A DNA stretch of 64,000 nucleotides, taken from positions 2,666,001 through 2,730,000 of the forward strand of contig NZ_CP036532.1 of NCBI RefSeq assembly GCF_004331955.1, read 5' to 3'. Below the pieces are notes generated by a model that did no database searches, was not told the origin of the DNA, and saw nothing but the letters and a program-made list of their open reading frames with translations. The position numbers and the translations under genes are program-made. Numbering within the stretch: the stretch's first letter is position 1; every line of letters begins with the position of its first letter. The DNA comes from Roseitalea porphyridii (GTDB lineage: Bacteria; Pseudomonadota; Alphaproteobacteria; Rhizobiales; Rhizobiaceae). Shown here in pieces: positions 41,844 to 50,985 of the stretch.

Positions 41844-42764
41844 TCAGGTGGATGCCCCGCCGGCAACCGCGTCCGCCGGCGCCAGCACGGTCAGGCCGCC
41901 GGGGTCGGTGCGGATGTCGATCGGACCTTCCATCGTCACCAGTTCCCCGTCGATCGCCGCCCGCATCGGACGCGCGCGGCGCAGGCGCACCTGTCGTGCC
42001 GTCTCAGAGCGCACGAAGGCCAGGTCCTGCCAAGTGCCGGTCTGCAGCGCGGCGGCGAGCGCGGCGACGTCCGCCGAACGCTCCGAGGTCAGGATATAGA
42101 CGCCCAGAAGCCCGCTATCGAGCCGGTCGGCGAACGGCAGGTGGCCCGGCGAGAACGGATTGTTGGAGATCGCAACGCCCGGCGTGATCAGCGGCTCGGG
42201 TCCCCCCACGCCGTCAAGCCAGACGCGCACCCGCGGCGGCCGGGCGATGACGCGCAGGGCCGAGCGCGCCGTGCCGACCAGCTTGCCCAGCCGCGAGCCG
42301 TATTTCACCTTGTCGCGATCGGCGATCAGTTCCGGATGCAGGCCAAGCGAGAATTCGTGGATGAACGGCCGGTCGTTGGCATAGGCGATGTCCACCGGCC
42401 GGGCCCGGAAGCCGGCCAGCGCCTCGGCCGCCTCGAACGGATCGAGCGGCAGGCCGAGCGAGCGCGCGTAAAGGTTCATGTTTCCGCCCGGCACGATCGC
42501 CAGCGTCTTGTCGTGCCGCGCCGCAAGCCCGGCCGCGAGCGAGACCGTGCCGTCGCCGCCGGCGACCAGCAGCCCGTCATGGTCGTCATCGGCGGCGGCC
42601 GCGCGCAGCGCCTCGACCGCGTCGGTGTGCGGGTCGGAAAACGCGATCAGGTCGCCCTGCGCGCCCAGCGCGTCGGCGATCCGCGCCCTCAGCGCGTCGA
42701 CATCGAGCGCCTTGAGCGTGGAGGCGCCCGGATTGATCACGCCGGCGAACGAACGGCCCGTCAT
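41844..42764 (-). CDS. Diacylglycerol kinase-family lipid kinase
   Basis: 306 residues. The catalytic loop GLLVAGGDGTVSLAA (about 66-80) and PGGNMNLYARSLGLP (91-105) define the DAGK/YegS/sphingosine-kinase family, ATP-dependent lipid phosphorylation at the membrane surface. The C-terminal sandwich with FIHEFSLGLHPEL follows. The exact lipid is unknown. It precedes the nucleotidyltransferase gene by four bases on the same strand. Confidence 0.87.
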   Translation of the reverse strand: MTGRSFAGVINPGASTLKALDVDALRARIADALGAQGDLIAFSDPHTDAVEALRAAAADDDHDGLLVAGGDGTVSLAAGLAARHDKTLAIVPGGNMNLYARSLGLPLDPFEAAEALAGFRARPVDIAYANDRPFIHEFSLGLHPELIADRDKVKYGSRLGKLVGTARSALRVIARPPRVRVWLDGVGGPEPLITPGVAISNNPFSPGHLPFADRLDSGLLGVYILTSERSADVAALAAALQTGTWQDLAFVRSETARQVRLRRARPMRAAIDGELVTMEGPIDIRTDPGGLTVLAPADAVAGGAST

Positions 42765-42780
42765 CGTCTGTGTGCTCCGC

Positions 42781-43287
42781 TCACTCGGGCTCGCCCTCGG
42801 TCCAGGTCACGTCCTGCCCGTAGAGCGGCACGGTCGAGATCGCCATCTTGGCCGAGCCCTGCTGCACCTGGCGCGAATGCGACAGATAGATCAGCGTCTG
42901 GTTGTCGGCGTCGTACAGGCGCTTGACGACGAGCTGCTTCCAGATGATCGAACGCCCCTGCCGAAACACTTCCTCGCCGTCCTCGTCGAGCGCGATGTCG
43001 CCGATCGTGATCGGTCCGGTCTGCCGGCACGCGATCGACGAGTTGGAGGGGTCCTCGAACCAGTTGCCCTGCTGCAACCGGTCGATCAGCCCGCGCTCGA
43101 AATAGGAGATGTGGCAGGTCACCCCGCTGACGTCGGGGTCGACGAGCGCCTCGACGATGATGTCGTTGCCGAGCCAGTCGACATCGATCTCGCCGACCTG
43201 TTCGGCGGCGGCCGGCGCGGCAGCGGTGATGGCGAAGGCGAGCGCGACGAAGGCGCGGCGCGCGGCGAAGAACGGACGAAGGACCAT
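42781..43287 (-). CDS. CreA family secreted protein
   Basis: 168 residues with a signal peptide (RRAFVALAFAITAAAPAAAEQ) and the CreA core: VDWLGNDIIVEALVDPDVSGVTCHISYFERG, then the conserved Cys in SIACRQTGPI and the C-terminal YLSHSRQVQQGSAKMAIS. Periplasmic, function unknown despite wide occurrence. Start ATG 43287 is favoured by GAGG six bases upstream; an ATG four codons earlier would contain that site. It lies 16 bases upstream of the lipid-kinase start. Confidence 0.87.
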   Translation of the reverse strand: MVLRPFFAARRAFVALAFAITAAAPAAAEQVGEIDVDWLGNDIIVEALVDPDVSGVTCHISYFERGLIDRLQQGNWFEDPSNSSIACRQTGPITIGDIALDEDGEEVFRQGRSIIWKQLVVKRLYDADNQTLIYLSHSRQVQQGSAKMAISTVPLYGQDVTWTEGEPE

Positions 43288-43387
43288 GGCAAACCTCATG
43301 CGGACCGGAAGGACAAATGCCCCGGTCAGATGGAGGGTTCCCTTCGCCGTTGCAATGAGCGCCGGACAAGACCGGTGGGCGATGGCC

Positions 43388-44206
43388 TCAAGGCACCGCC
43401 TTCTTGTAGATGTGCCAGGTGGCGTGACCGAGCACGGGCAGCGCGATCAGGAGCCCCAGGAATACCGGAAGCATCGCCGCGATCACCATCAGCGTGACGA
43501 CGACGCCCCAGCCGAGCATCACCATCGGGCTCGCCGCGACCGCCCGCACCGAACTGATCATCGCGGTGACGAAGTCGACATTGCGGTCGAGCAGCATCGG
43601 GATCGAGACCACCGTCACCGAGAACAGCACCAGGGCCAGCACCGCCCCGACCGCATGGCCGATGATCAGGAAGGTCCAGCCCTCGGGCGTGGTGAACAGC
43701 GTCTGCGTGAAGCTCTCCCAGGTCGCAAACGACATCCGCCCCAGGATCAGCGCGATCAGCAGGCGCACCTGGTACATCCAGATCCAGAAGATGAACAGCA
43801 CGACGAACGCCATGAAGGCCAGTTCGCGCCTGGACTGCAGGCGGATCACCGACAGGATCTCGTTCCAGGCGAGCGGTTCGCCGGTCGAAAGCCGGCGGCT
43901 GACCTCGTAGAGGCCGACAGCGGCGAACGGCGCGATCAGCGGAAAGCCGATCGCCACCGGATAGATCATCCAGGGCATGTCCCAGACGAACAGCGACTGC
44001 GCGATCAGAAGGCCGCCGATCACGTAGACGCCGGAGAAGAAGAAGCCGAACAGGGGGGCCTTGAGGAAGTCCGCATAGCCCTGATTGAACGCCGTGCGGA
44101 TATCGGCGACCGTCAGCGCGCGCACCTCGGGCAGCGTGCCCGTACGCTTGGTGTTGCCGGTCGCGCCGGCGCTCTCGCCGCCATCGTCGATGTCTGCGTT
44201 GGACAT
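43388..44206 (-). CDS. DUF2189 integral membrane protein
   Basis: 272 residues. After a polar N-terminus (LPEVRALTVADIRTAFNQGYADF, typical of DUF2189) come about six membrane helices, ending LPVLGHATWHIYKKAVP. This group is sometimes annotated as a cytochrome c oxidase-related or DUF2189 membrane protein. Role unknown. The ATG 44206 start is chosen because a long upstream frame has no similarity. Confidence 0.82.
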   Translation of the reverse strand: MSNADIDDGGESAGATGNTKRTGTLPEVRALTVADIRTAFNQGYADFLKAPLFGFFFSGVYVIGGLLIAQSLFVWDMPWMIYPVAIGFPLIAPFAAVGLYEVSRRLSTGEPLAWNEILSVIRLQSRRELAFMAFVVLFIFWIWMYQVRLLIALILGRMSFATWESFTQTLFTTPEGWTFLIIGHAVGAVLALVLFSVTVVSIPMLLDRNVDFVTAMISSVRAVAASPMVMLGWGVVVTLMVIAAMLPVFLGLLIALPVLGHATWHIYKKAVP

Positions 44207-44388
44207 GGCGTCCTCCCTGCCCTGCTTGCGGTTCGCTGGCCTCCCAACCGACGGGCCGCGACACCGATCATGACAACCAAGGCCCGCAAAAATCAACCCG
44301 GCTGCCCGGCCCGGCGTCGCATTTCTTCGTCGCCCTTGCACCGGCGGTCGCGCTGGTCAACGGCGCGCCAAAGGTCTACATTGAGGCC

Positions 44389-44580
44389 ATGACACAGCCG
44401 AGCCACATGACGACGGCCAACCCGGCTCCAGCGCGGCCGCCGCGCGCGTCCGTGGCCGCCCCGCTGGTGCTCGCCGCGGCGATCGTGCTGGTGGGTGTGG
44501 CCGGCGTCTACGCCTATGGCGCCGAAGGCGCGGGCCTGATCGTGGCGATGATCGAGACCGGGCTCGCCTGGTGCTTCTGA
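44389..44580 (+). CDS. Small single-helix membrane protein
   Basis: 63 residues: a Pro/Ala-rich N-terminus (1-22), one membrane helix (about 23-42, APLVLAAAIVLVGVAGVYAY) and a second hydrophobic C-terminus (GAGLIVAMIETGLAWCF). No family recognised. It lies 101 bases before the SCO gene on the same strand and could be a respiratory-chain accessory. Start ATG 44389 lacks a strong ribosome site. Confidence 0.5.
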   Translation: MTQPSHMTTANPAPARPPRASVAAPLVLAAAIVLVGVAGVYAYGAEGAGLIVAMIETGLAWCF

Positions 44581-44640
44581 GGCCCTGCGCGCAAATGCGC
44601 AGGTGAAATCGGCCGCCTCAGCGCATAAATAACCGGCGGC

Positions 44641-44675
44641 TCCCACGTAGAGCCGACTTCCCACGTAGAGCCGAC
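44641..44675 (+). repeat. 17-bp tandem duplication before the SCO gene
   Basis: TCCCACGTAGAGCCGAC at 44641-44657 is repeated at 44659-44675 with one base between. The second copy ends six bases before the SCO start ATG (44682), so the duplication rewrote the ribosome-binding region. No standard Shine-Dalgarno remains; GTAGAG is the nearest. Confidence 0.9.
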
Positions 44676-44681
44676 CATCCC

Positions 44682-45254
44682 ATGCGCTATCTCTTCGCCG
44701 CCCTCGTCGTCGCCCTTGGCATCGCGCTGTTCGCGCTCACCTTCGCCATGGTCAACCGGACCGAGCCCGAGGCGGCCTATGGCGTTCCGTTCGAACTGAC
44801 CGACCAGGACGGCGCGCCGATCAGCGAGGCGGCCTTCCGGGGGCAGCCGACCGCGCTGTTCTTCGGCTTCACCCATTGCCCGGAGATCTGCCCGACCACG
44901 CTCTACGAGCTCGACGGCTGGCTCGCCGAACTGGGCGAAGCGGGCGAACGGATCGACGCCTATTTCGTCACCATCGACCCCGAACGCGACACGCCCGAAG
45001 TGCTCGGCGACTATGTCGCCTCGGTCACCGACCGGGTGCGCGGCATTTCCGGCGATCCCGAAGCGGTGCGCGAGATGGCGCGCGGCTTCGGCGTCTATTT
45101 CAAGCGCGTCGAACTGGACGATGGCGACTACACGATGGACCATACGGCCTCGGTCTTCCTGCTCGATTCGAACGGCGCTTTCCGCAAGACGATCGCCTAT
45201 GGCGAGAATCCCGAAACGGCGGTCGAAAAGCTGCGCGATCTGGCCGGCACCTGA
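44682..45254 (+). CDS. SCO family copper chaperone / thioredoxin-like protein
   Basis: 190 residues. Membrane anchor (about 4-23), then a thioredoxin fold with the copper-binding CPEIC (Cys66, Cys70) in FFGFTHCPEICPTTLYEL and His154 in DYTMDHTASVFL. SCO proteins deliver copper to the CuA site of cytochrome oxidase or reduce its cysteines. All three ligands are present. The TIDPERDT segment is also typical. Confidence 0.93.
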   Translation: MRYLFAALVVALGIALFALTFAMVNRTEPEAAYGVPFELTDQDGAPISEAAFRGQPTALFFGFTHCPEICPTTLYELDGWLAELGEAGERIDAYFVTIDPERDTPEVLGDYVASVTDRVRGISGDPEAVREMARGFGVYFKRVELDDGDYTMDHTASVFLLDSNGAFRKTIAYGENPETAVEKLRDLAGT

Positions 45255-45364
45255 CGGGCCGCCTTCGTCGCGGCCCTGCGGGCCGGAGACGCCCTGCTTG
45301 ACCTTGACGCTGATCTGGCCATGTTCATGCGGCCAGCAAAGCGCGAAAGGCCTCCCCCTTGGAA

Positions 45365-47212
45365 ATGATCGCCCTCAAGCTCGCCGCCATCGGCGCCACC
45401 GGCATCGCCGCGCAATGGCTCGCCTGGCGCCTGCGCCTGCCGGCGATCGTGCTGCTGCTCGCCGCCGGCTTCGCGATGGGACCGGCGACCGGGCTGATCG
45501 ATCCGGTCCGCGATTTCGGCGAGGTCTACAAACCCGTCGTCGGGCTCGCCGTCGCCATCATCCTGTTCGAGGGCGGGCTGACGCTGAATTTCCGCGAGAT
45601 CCGCGAAAGCTCGCAGGCTGTCCAGCGGGTCATCTTCCCGGGCGGTCTGATGGTGTGGATCGGCGCCGCGCTCGCCGCCCATTTCGCCGGCGGGCTCGAC
45701 TGGCCGGCCGCGATCGTGCTTGGCGCAGTGCTGGTCGTCACCGGCCCGACCGTCATCATGCCGTTGCTCCGCAGCGCCAAGCTCAAGCAGCGCCCCGCTT
45801 CCATCCTGCGCTGGGAGGCGATCGTCAACGATCCGATCGGCGCGCTCTACGCCGTGGTCGCCTTCGAGGTCTATCTGGTCTGGCTGGGCGCCGAGAGCGC
45901 GGCGGAGGCCTTCACCGGCATCCTGATCGCCTTCGCCTTTGCGATCGGCGCGGGCTTCGGTCTCGGCCGCCTTCTCGCTTGGGCGTTCGGCCATGGTCAT
46001 GTGCCGGACTTTCTCAAGGCGCCGGTGCTGTTTTCCGCGGTGATCGCGCTGTTCGCGATATCCAACCAGCTGCTCGAGGAATCGGGGCTTCTGGCCGTCA
46101 CCATCATGGGCATCGCGCTCGCCAACTCCAAACTCGCCGCGCTTGGCGAGGTACGCCGCTTCAAGGAGACCGTGACGATCCTGCTCGTCTCTGGCCTGTT
46201 CATCGTGCTGACCGCCGCGCTCGACTGGCCGACGATCCGTTCGATCGACTGGCGCGCGGCCGCCTTCGTGGCGCTCTTGCTGTTCGTCGTGCGGCCGCTG
46301 GCGATGTTCGTGGCGACCATCGGCAGCCCGCTGAGCTGGCAGGAGCGGCTGCTGATCGGCTGGATCGCGCCGCGCGGCATCGTCGCCGTCGCGGTGATCG
46401 GCCTGTTCGGCACACTGCTGGTCAATATCGGCGTCGAGGACGGCACCCGGATGATCGCCTACACGTTCGCGGTCGTCGTCGCCTCGATCGTGCTGCACGG
46501 CTTTTCGCTCGGCCCGCTCTCGCGCCGGCTCGGCCTGCGCTCGACAGAGGAGCCGGGCCTGCTGATCGTCGGCGGTTCACGCTGGGCCACGGCGCTTGCC
46601 GGCAAGCTCGACGAGATGGACGTGCCGGTGCGCATCTCCGATCCCAACTGGAACCATCTCAGCGATGCGCGCTTCGCCGGCATTCCGGTCCACTATGGCG
46701 AGATCCTGTCCGAGCACGCCCACCACCACCTCGACCTCAACCGCTACGGCGCGCTGCTCGCGGCGACCGACAACGACGCCTACAACGCGCTGGTCTGCAC
46801 CGATTTCGGACCGGACATCGGCCGCACCAACATCTTCCAGATCGGCGACATGAACCAGCAGTCCGAGCGCCAGGCGATGAGCTTCACGCTGGGCGGCCGC
46901 CAGCTGTTCGAGCCCGGCCTTGACCTGTTCGAGCTCAACCGGCGGATGCGCGAGGGCTGGACGTTCCAGTCGACCCGGCTGACCGACGAGTTCACCCATG
47001 AGAGGTTCGTCGAGACTCGGGCCCGCGACACGCGCGTCATCCTTTGGCGCAAGCCCGGCGGACGGCTTGTCTTTTCGGCCGCTTCGGGCAATCAGAAGCC
47101 GCAGAAGAACGACGTGATCCTCTCGTTCGCGCCGCCGCGCCCGAAAAAGGACGTGCCGGCGGTGACCGACGCCAAGCCGCAGCCCGACCTGCCCGATGCG
47201 CAGGCCCCCTGA
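45365..47212 (+). CDS. Cation:proton antiporter (CPA1/NhaP type) with C-terminal nucleotide-binding region
   Basis: 615 residues. About 12 membrane helices in the first 390 residues, with ILFEGGLTLNFREI, GPTVIMPLLRS and EAIVNDPIGALYAV, where the ND pair matches the Na/H exchange site. The region from about 395 (LLIVGGSRWATALAGKLDE) is a TrkA-N/Rossmann-like domain that may sense nucleotides, as in bacterial NhaP2/KefC-type proteins. ATG 45365 is used; a TTG two codons earlier is possible. A Pro/Lys tail closes the protein. The ion is undetermined. Confidence 0.88.
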   Translation: MIALKLAAIGATGIAAQWLAWRLRLPAIVLLLAAGFAMGPATGLIDPVRDFGEVYKPVVGLAVAIILFEGGLTLNFREIRESSQAVQRVIFPGGLMVWIGAALAAHFAGGLDWPAAIVLGAVLVVTGPTVIMPLLRSAKLKQRPASILRWEAIVNDPIGALYAVVAFEVYLVWLGAESAAEAFTGILIAFAFAIGAGFGLGRLLAWAFGHGHVPDFLKAPVLFSAVIALFAISNQLLEESGLLAVTIMGIALANSKLAALGEVRRFKETVTILLVSGLFIVLTAALDWPTIRSIDWRAAAFVALLLFVVRPLAMFVATIGSPLSWQERLLIGWIAPRGIVAVAVIGLFGTLLVNIGVEDGTRMIAYTFAVVVASIVLHGFSLGPLSRRLGLRSTEEPGLLIVGGSRWATALAGKLDEMDVPVRISDPNWNHLSDARFAGIPVHYGEILSEHAHHHLDLNRYGALLAATDNDAYNALVCTDFGPDIGRTNIFQIGDMNQQSERQAMSFTLGGRQLFEPGLDLFELNRRMREGWTFQSTRLTDEFTHERFVETRARDTRVILWRKPGGRLVFSAASGNQKPQKNDVILSFAPPRPKKDVPAVTDAKPQPDLPDAQAP

Positions 47213-47225
47213 GACCCGGACCCCG

Positions 47226-48098
47226 ATGCCCCAGACCCGCCTCTTTCGCACCGCGCCCAGGATCGAGGCGGAGCGGCTGTTCGAGACGGTCGAAAGCGCG
47301 CTGGAGGACGACGGCGTCCCGGCCGCGATCGCCGAGACCTTCGACGACAGCGGCATCTTCGAGATCTCACTCTATGCCGATGCCGGGGAGGTGCCAGGCC
47401 TTCGCGCAAAGATCGCCGGCGCGCTCGGCGTCGCCGAAGATGCGCTCGATTTCGCCGAGGAGCCGGTGCCGGACATCGATTGGGTGACGAAGTCGCTCGA
47501 GGGGCTGGGCGCGGTGCGCGCCGGCCGCTTCATCGTCCATGGCGGCCACCAGCGCGCGGCCGTCACGCCCGGCCGCATCGGCATTCAGATCGAGGCCGGC
47601 CAGGCCTTCGGCACCGGCCATCACGGCACCACCAGCGGCTGCCTGATCATGCTCGACAGGCTGATCGCCCGCCGCCGGCCCGCGCGCTCGCTCGATCTGG
47701 GCGCCGGCAGCGCCGTGCTGGCGATCGCGATCGCCAAACGGGCCCGGACGCCGGTGCTGGCGACCGATATCGACCCGGTCGCCACGCGCGTCGCCAACGC
47801 CAACGCCAGGCTGAACGGCGTTGCCGGCCTGGTGCGCTGCGAGACCGCCAGCGGCCTCGCCCATCGCGCCTTCGCCGAGCGCGGCCCGTTCGACCTGATC
47901 GTCGCCAATATCCTGGCGCGGCCGCTGATGGTGATGGCGCCGGCGATCGCTCGGCACCTGGTGCCGGGCGGCGATCTCGTTCTTTCGGGGATCCTGACGC
48001 GCCAGCGGCGCAAGGTGCTCGCCGCCTACCGGCAGGCCGGCCTGCGCCACTGCCGCACGATCGAGCGCGACGGCTGGGTGACGCTGCACCTGCGGTGA
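47226..48098 (+). CDS. prmA: Ribosomal protein L11 methyltransferase
   Basis: 290 residues. It trimethylates lysines and the N-terminus of L11. The N-terminal L11-recognition domain (1-95) is followed by the SAM fold: FGTGHHGTTSGCL, DLGAGSAVLAIAIAK, ATDIDPVATRVA and the NIL catalytic turn (VANILARPL). It starts 13 bases after the antiporter stop and is probably co-transcribed. Confidence 0.92.
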   Translation: MPQTRLFRTAPRIEAERLFETVESALEDDGVPAAIAETFDDSGIFEISLYADAGEVPGLRAKIAGALGVAEDALDFAEEPVPDIDWVTKSLEGLGAVRAGRFIVHGGHQRAAVTPGRIGIQIEAGQAFGTGHHGTTSGCLIMLDRLIARRRPARSLDLGAGSAVLAIAIAKRARTPVLATDIDPVATRVANANARLNGVAGLVRCETASGLAHRAFAERGPFDLIVANILARPLMVMAPAIARHLVPGGDLVLSGILTRQRRKVLAAYRQAGLRHCRTIERDGWVTLHLR

Positions 48099-48101
48099 GC
48101 G

Positions 48102-48371
48102 CTACTGCTCTGCGATGACCTTCTTGAGCGTCTCGTCGATCCGTCGCTGCCAGCCCGGCCCGCCCGCCTTGAAGTGCGCGACCACGTCGGCGCTAAGCCG
48201 GATCGAAACGGGCACCTTGGTTGGCGTCTTCTGAGGCCCGCGCGTTCTCGGAAAGGCGTCGCGCACCGCGCCAGGAAGCGCTTCGGGCGATTGCGCACGA
48301 TCGAAGTCGGCCTGCGACCACTCCCGGTCGGCCCATGCGTCTTTATCGGTCTTTGGCGTCTTGTCCGACAT
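48102..48371 (-). CDS. brnA: BrnA-type antitoxin
   Basis: 89 residues. A charged N-terminus with DAWADREWSQADFDRAQ, then KTPTKVPVSIRLSADVVAHFKAGGPGWQRRIDETLKK, the RHH DNA-binding ending diagnostic of BrnA. Unlike most systems, the antitoxin gene is second. The start at 48371 has AGG just upstream and overlaps the brnT 3' end by 29 bases; 48392 is an alternative. It converges tightly on prmA (3 bases between the stops). Confidence 0.87.
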   Translation of the reverse strand: MSDKTPKTDKDAWADREWSQADFDRAQSPEALPGAVRDAFPRTRGPQKTPTKVPVSIRLSADVVAHFKAGGPGWQRRIDETLKKVIAEQ

Positions 48372-48618
48372 ATCGCCTGATCTCTTTGTCATGCGCGCGA
48401 CGCAACATGATCACCCGCACGCGTTCTCCGCGAAGCGTGAACGCCATGGCATGATAGGCCCCGTCGATCAGACCCCAGGCCCTGTAGCGAACCTCGCCGT
48501 AGTCGACCCGGTCGTCCTCGACAAAGGCCAGAAATTCGAAATCGACCGCCCTTGCCAGCGAAATCTTGTGCTTGAGACGGTTTCGCCGCTCCTTGTCCGG
48601 GTCGAATTCGATCTCCAC
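48343..48618 (-). CDS. brnT: BrnT-type ribonuclease toxin
   Basis: 91 residues, beginning with GTG 48618. IEFDPDKERRNRLKHKISLARAVDFEF and GEVRYRAWGLIDGAYHAMAFTLRGERVRVIMLRRAHDKEIRRY match the BrnT fold, with the Arg/His set used for RNA cleavage in this RelE-like family. BrnT is induced by stress when BrnA is lost. An 8-base palindrome, GTATATAC (48661-48668), in an A+T-rich stretch 43 bases upstream may be the operator and promoter. Confidence 0.92.
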   Translation of the reverse strand: MEIEFDPDKERRNRLKHKISLARAVDFEFLAFVEDDRVDYGEVRYRAWGLIDGAYHAMAFTLRGERVRVIMLRRAHDKEIRRYVGQDAKDR

Positions 48619-48703
48619 CCGCCGAACCTAGCAGGGATCGGATGCATGAGCAATCAAATTGTATATACGAAAAATCTTGGCGTTCGCTGCCCCCAAACGC
48701 AAG

Positions 48704-48732
48704 ACAGCCCGCGCATCGCTGCGGCGGGCTGT
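48704..48732 (-). terminator. Hairpin after the DUF1127 gene
   Basis: ACAGCCCGC (48704-48712) and GCGGGCTGT (48724-48732) form a perfect 9-bp stem 28 bases past the stop of the small minus-strand gene. Only a short T-poor tail follows (CTTGCGTTTG), so the strength is uncertain. Confidence 0.55.
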
Positions 48733-48759
48733 CCGAAGTTTGCGGTCGTGAACGGCCGA

Positions 48760-48945
48760 TCAGAAGGGCGGCGTGAAATGCGGACGGCGCTTGAGCGTGT
48801 CGCGGTCGTAACCGCGCTCTCTCAGTTCGTCATCGTCCAGCATCAGAAGCGTTCCGTTGACGTAGCCGGCCACCTGGCGCGAGCGGGCCTCGATCATCGC
48901 GTCGAGCGCGTGACGGAAAAAACCCTTGCGGTTCGTGTTGGCCAT
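48760..48945 (-). CDS. DUF1127-family small protein
   Basis: 61 residues: MANTNRKGFFRHALDAMIEARSRQ then the Arg-rich GYDRDTLKRRP ending. This fits the small alphaproteobacterial DUF1127/YjiS proteins, RNA-binding regulators in the few studied cases. A strong AAAGGAG sits before ATG 48945. A longer frame upstream to 49131 has no similarity. A 7-bp dyad TTTTCGC/GCGAAAA near 49036-49053 lies in its upstream region. Confidence 0.75.
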   Translation of the reverse strand: MANTNRKGFFRHALDAMIEARSRQVAGYVNGTLLMLDDDELRERGYDRDTLKRRPHFTPPF

Positions 48946-49149
48946 GACTGGTCTCCTTTGGAGCGATGTTGCAAAGCCAAGATGCGCTTTCGGGACGCGA
49001 TCCGGTAGGCCCCAGGATGCAGGGCACCCATGCGTTTTTCGCATGCGCGAAAAGTCTTTTTGCAACGCAAAATTCATTGTCGGCTCCATGGCTTGCCGTC
49101 CGGCGTCCGGATCGATAGCGTCCGCCCGCACCGATCAAGGCTTCCGCCC

Positions 49150-50985
49150 ATGTTCCAGTCCTTCGCCACCCGTTCCGACCCGACAACCGGCAGGCCGCGC
49201 CTTGCGGTCCTGCGCGAACAGCTCGCCGCAATGGGGCTGGACGGTTTCGTCGTGCCGCACGCCGACGCCCACCAGAACGAATATCTGCCCCCGCACGCCG
49301 AACGGCTCGCCTGGCTGACCGGCTTCACCGGCTCGGCCGGCACGGCCGTGGTTCTGACCGATACGGCCCATGTGTTCGTCGACGGCCGCTACACGCTGCA
49401 GCTCCGCCAGCAGGCCGACATGAACGTCTTCACGCCGCAGAGCCTGACCGACACGCCGCCCCATCAATGGCTCGCGGACAATCTGGCCAAGGGAACGCGT
49501 CTGGGCTTCGATCCTTGGCTGCACACGATCGGCGAGGCAAAGCGCCTCGAGCAGGCATGCGCAAAGGCCGACGCGGAACTGATCGCGGTTTCAGACAACC
49601 CGGTCGACGCGGTCTGGGCCGACGCCCCGCCGCCGCCGGCCGCGCCGGTGCGGCTCCATCCGATCGAACGCGCCGGCAAGAGCGCCAAGGCCAAGCTGCG
49701 CGCGATGGCGCGCACGGTGCGCCAGGCGGGTGCGGCGGCAACCGTGCTGACCGATCCGGCGTCGGTGTGCTGGGCGTTCAACATACGCGGCGCCGACGTG
49801 GTGCACACGCCGCTGGCGCTCGCCTGGGCGATCGTTCCGGCGCGCGGCGCCCCCCAACTGTTCATCGATCCGGCCAAGCACGCCGGCGCCGTCACCGACC
49901 ATCTGCGGGACCATGCCGACCTTCAGTCGCCCGAAGCGTTCGAGGCCGCGCTTTCCGACCTGGGCCGCACCGCCACAAGGCCCGTCATGCTCGATCCGGC
50001 CCGCGCCGCCGCTGCGATCGCCGCGATCGTCGAGGACGCCGGCGGGACCGTCATCGAGGGCACCGATCCGGCGGTGCTGCCGCGTGCCGCCAAGAACCGG
50101 TCCGAGCGCAAGGGCGCCGTCGAGGCGCACCGGCGCGACGGCGCCGCCATGGCGACATTCCTGGCCTGGCTCGACGCGCAGGATCCCGCTTCCCTGAACG
50201 AGATCGCCATCGTCGAAAAGCTCGAACGGGTGCGGACCGAAACCGGCGAACGGCTCGGCATGCCGCTGCGCGAGATCGCCTTCGACACGATCTGCGGCGC
50301 CGGGCCCCATGGGGCGATCGTCCATTACCGGGTCGACGAGAAATCGAACCGCGCGGTGGCGCCGGGCGACCTGATCCTGATCGATTCGGGCGCCCAGTAC
50401 GAGGACGGCACCACCGACATAACCCGCGTGATCGCCACCGGCGAGGCGAGCGAGGACCAGCGCCACCATTTCACGCTGGTCCTCAAGGGCATGATCGCGA
50501 TGAGCCAGGCGCGCTTTCCCGAGGGCACGCGCGGCGTCGATCTGGACGTTCTGGCGCGGCGGCCGCTCTGGGCGGCGGGTCTCGACTACGGCCACGGCAC
50601 CGGCCATGGCGTCGGCTCCTATCTGGGCGTGCACGAGGGGCCGCAGAACCTGTCGCGGCGCGGCATGGCCGTCCTCGAGGAAGGCATGATCGTCTCCAAC
50701 GAGCCCGGCTACTATGTCGAGGGCAGCCACGGCATCCGCATCGAGAACCTGGTCATGGTCGCGCCGGCAAAGGTCCCCGAAGGCGGCGAGAAGCCCATGC
50801 ATGCCTTCACCACGCTGACGCTGTGCCCGATCGACCGGCGGCTGATCGCGCCAAAACTGCTCGACCGCGCCGAACGGCGCTGGCTGAACCGCTACCACGC
50901 CCGCGTCCGGCGCGAACTGTCCAAACTGATCGACGATCCGGCCGTGCTCGGCTGGCTCGAACGGGCGACCGCCCCGGTGCGTTGA
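49150..50985 (+). CDS. Xaa-Pro aminopeptidase (M24B)
   Basis: 611 residues with three domains: two creatinase-like N-terminal domains (about 15-150 and 160-310) and the pita-bread catalytic domain. Metal ligands are visible: Asp in LILIDSGAQYEDGTTDIT (two Asp), His in GHGTGHGVGSYLGVHEGPQ, and Glu in SNEPGYY and IRIENLVMV. It removes N-terminal residues before proline. The long three-domain form is the eukaryote-like XPNPEP1 type, common in alphaproteobacteria. Start ATG 49150. Confidence 0.93.
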   Translation: MFQSFATRSDPTTGRPRLAVLREQLAAMGLDGFVVPHADAHQNEYLPPHAERLAWLTGFTGSAGTAVVLTDTAHVFVDGRYTLQLRQQADMNVFTPQSLTDTPPHQWLADNLAKGTRLGFDPWLHTIGEAKRLEQACAKADAELIAVSDNPVDAVWADAPPPPAAPVRLHPIERAGKSAKAKLRAMARTVRQAGAAATVLTDPASVCWAFNIRGADVVHTPLALAWAIVPARGAPQLFIDPAKHAGAVTDHLRDHADLQSPEAFEAALSDLGRTATRPVMLDPARAAAAIAAIVEDAGGTVIEGTDPAVLPRAAKNRSERKGAVEAHRRDGAAMATFLAWLDAQDPASLNEIAIVEKLERVRTETGERLGMPLREIAFDTICGAGPHGAIVHYRVDEKSNRAVAPGDLILIDSGAQYEDGTTDITRVIATGEASEDQRHHFTLVLKGMIAMSQARFPEGTRGVDLDVLARRPLWAAGLDYGHGTGHGVGSYLGVHEGPQNLSRRGMAVLEEGMIVSNEPGYYVEGSHGIRIENLVMVAPAKVPEGGEKPMHAFTTLTLCPIDRRLIAPKLLDRAERRWLNRYHARVRRELSKLIDDPAVLGWLERATAPVR

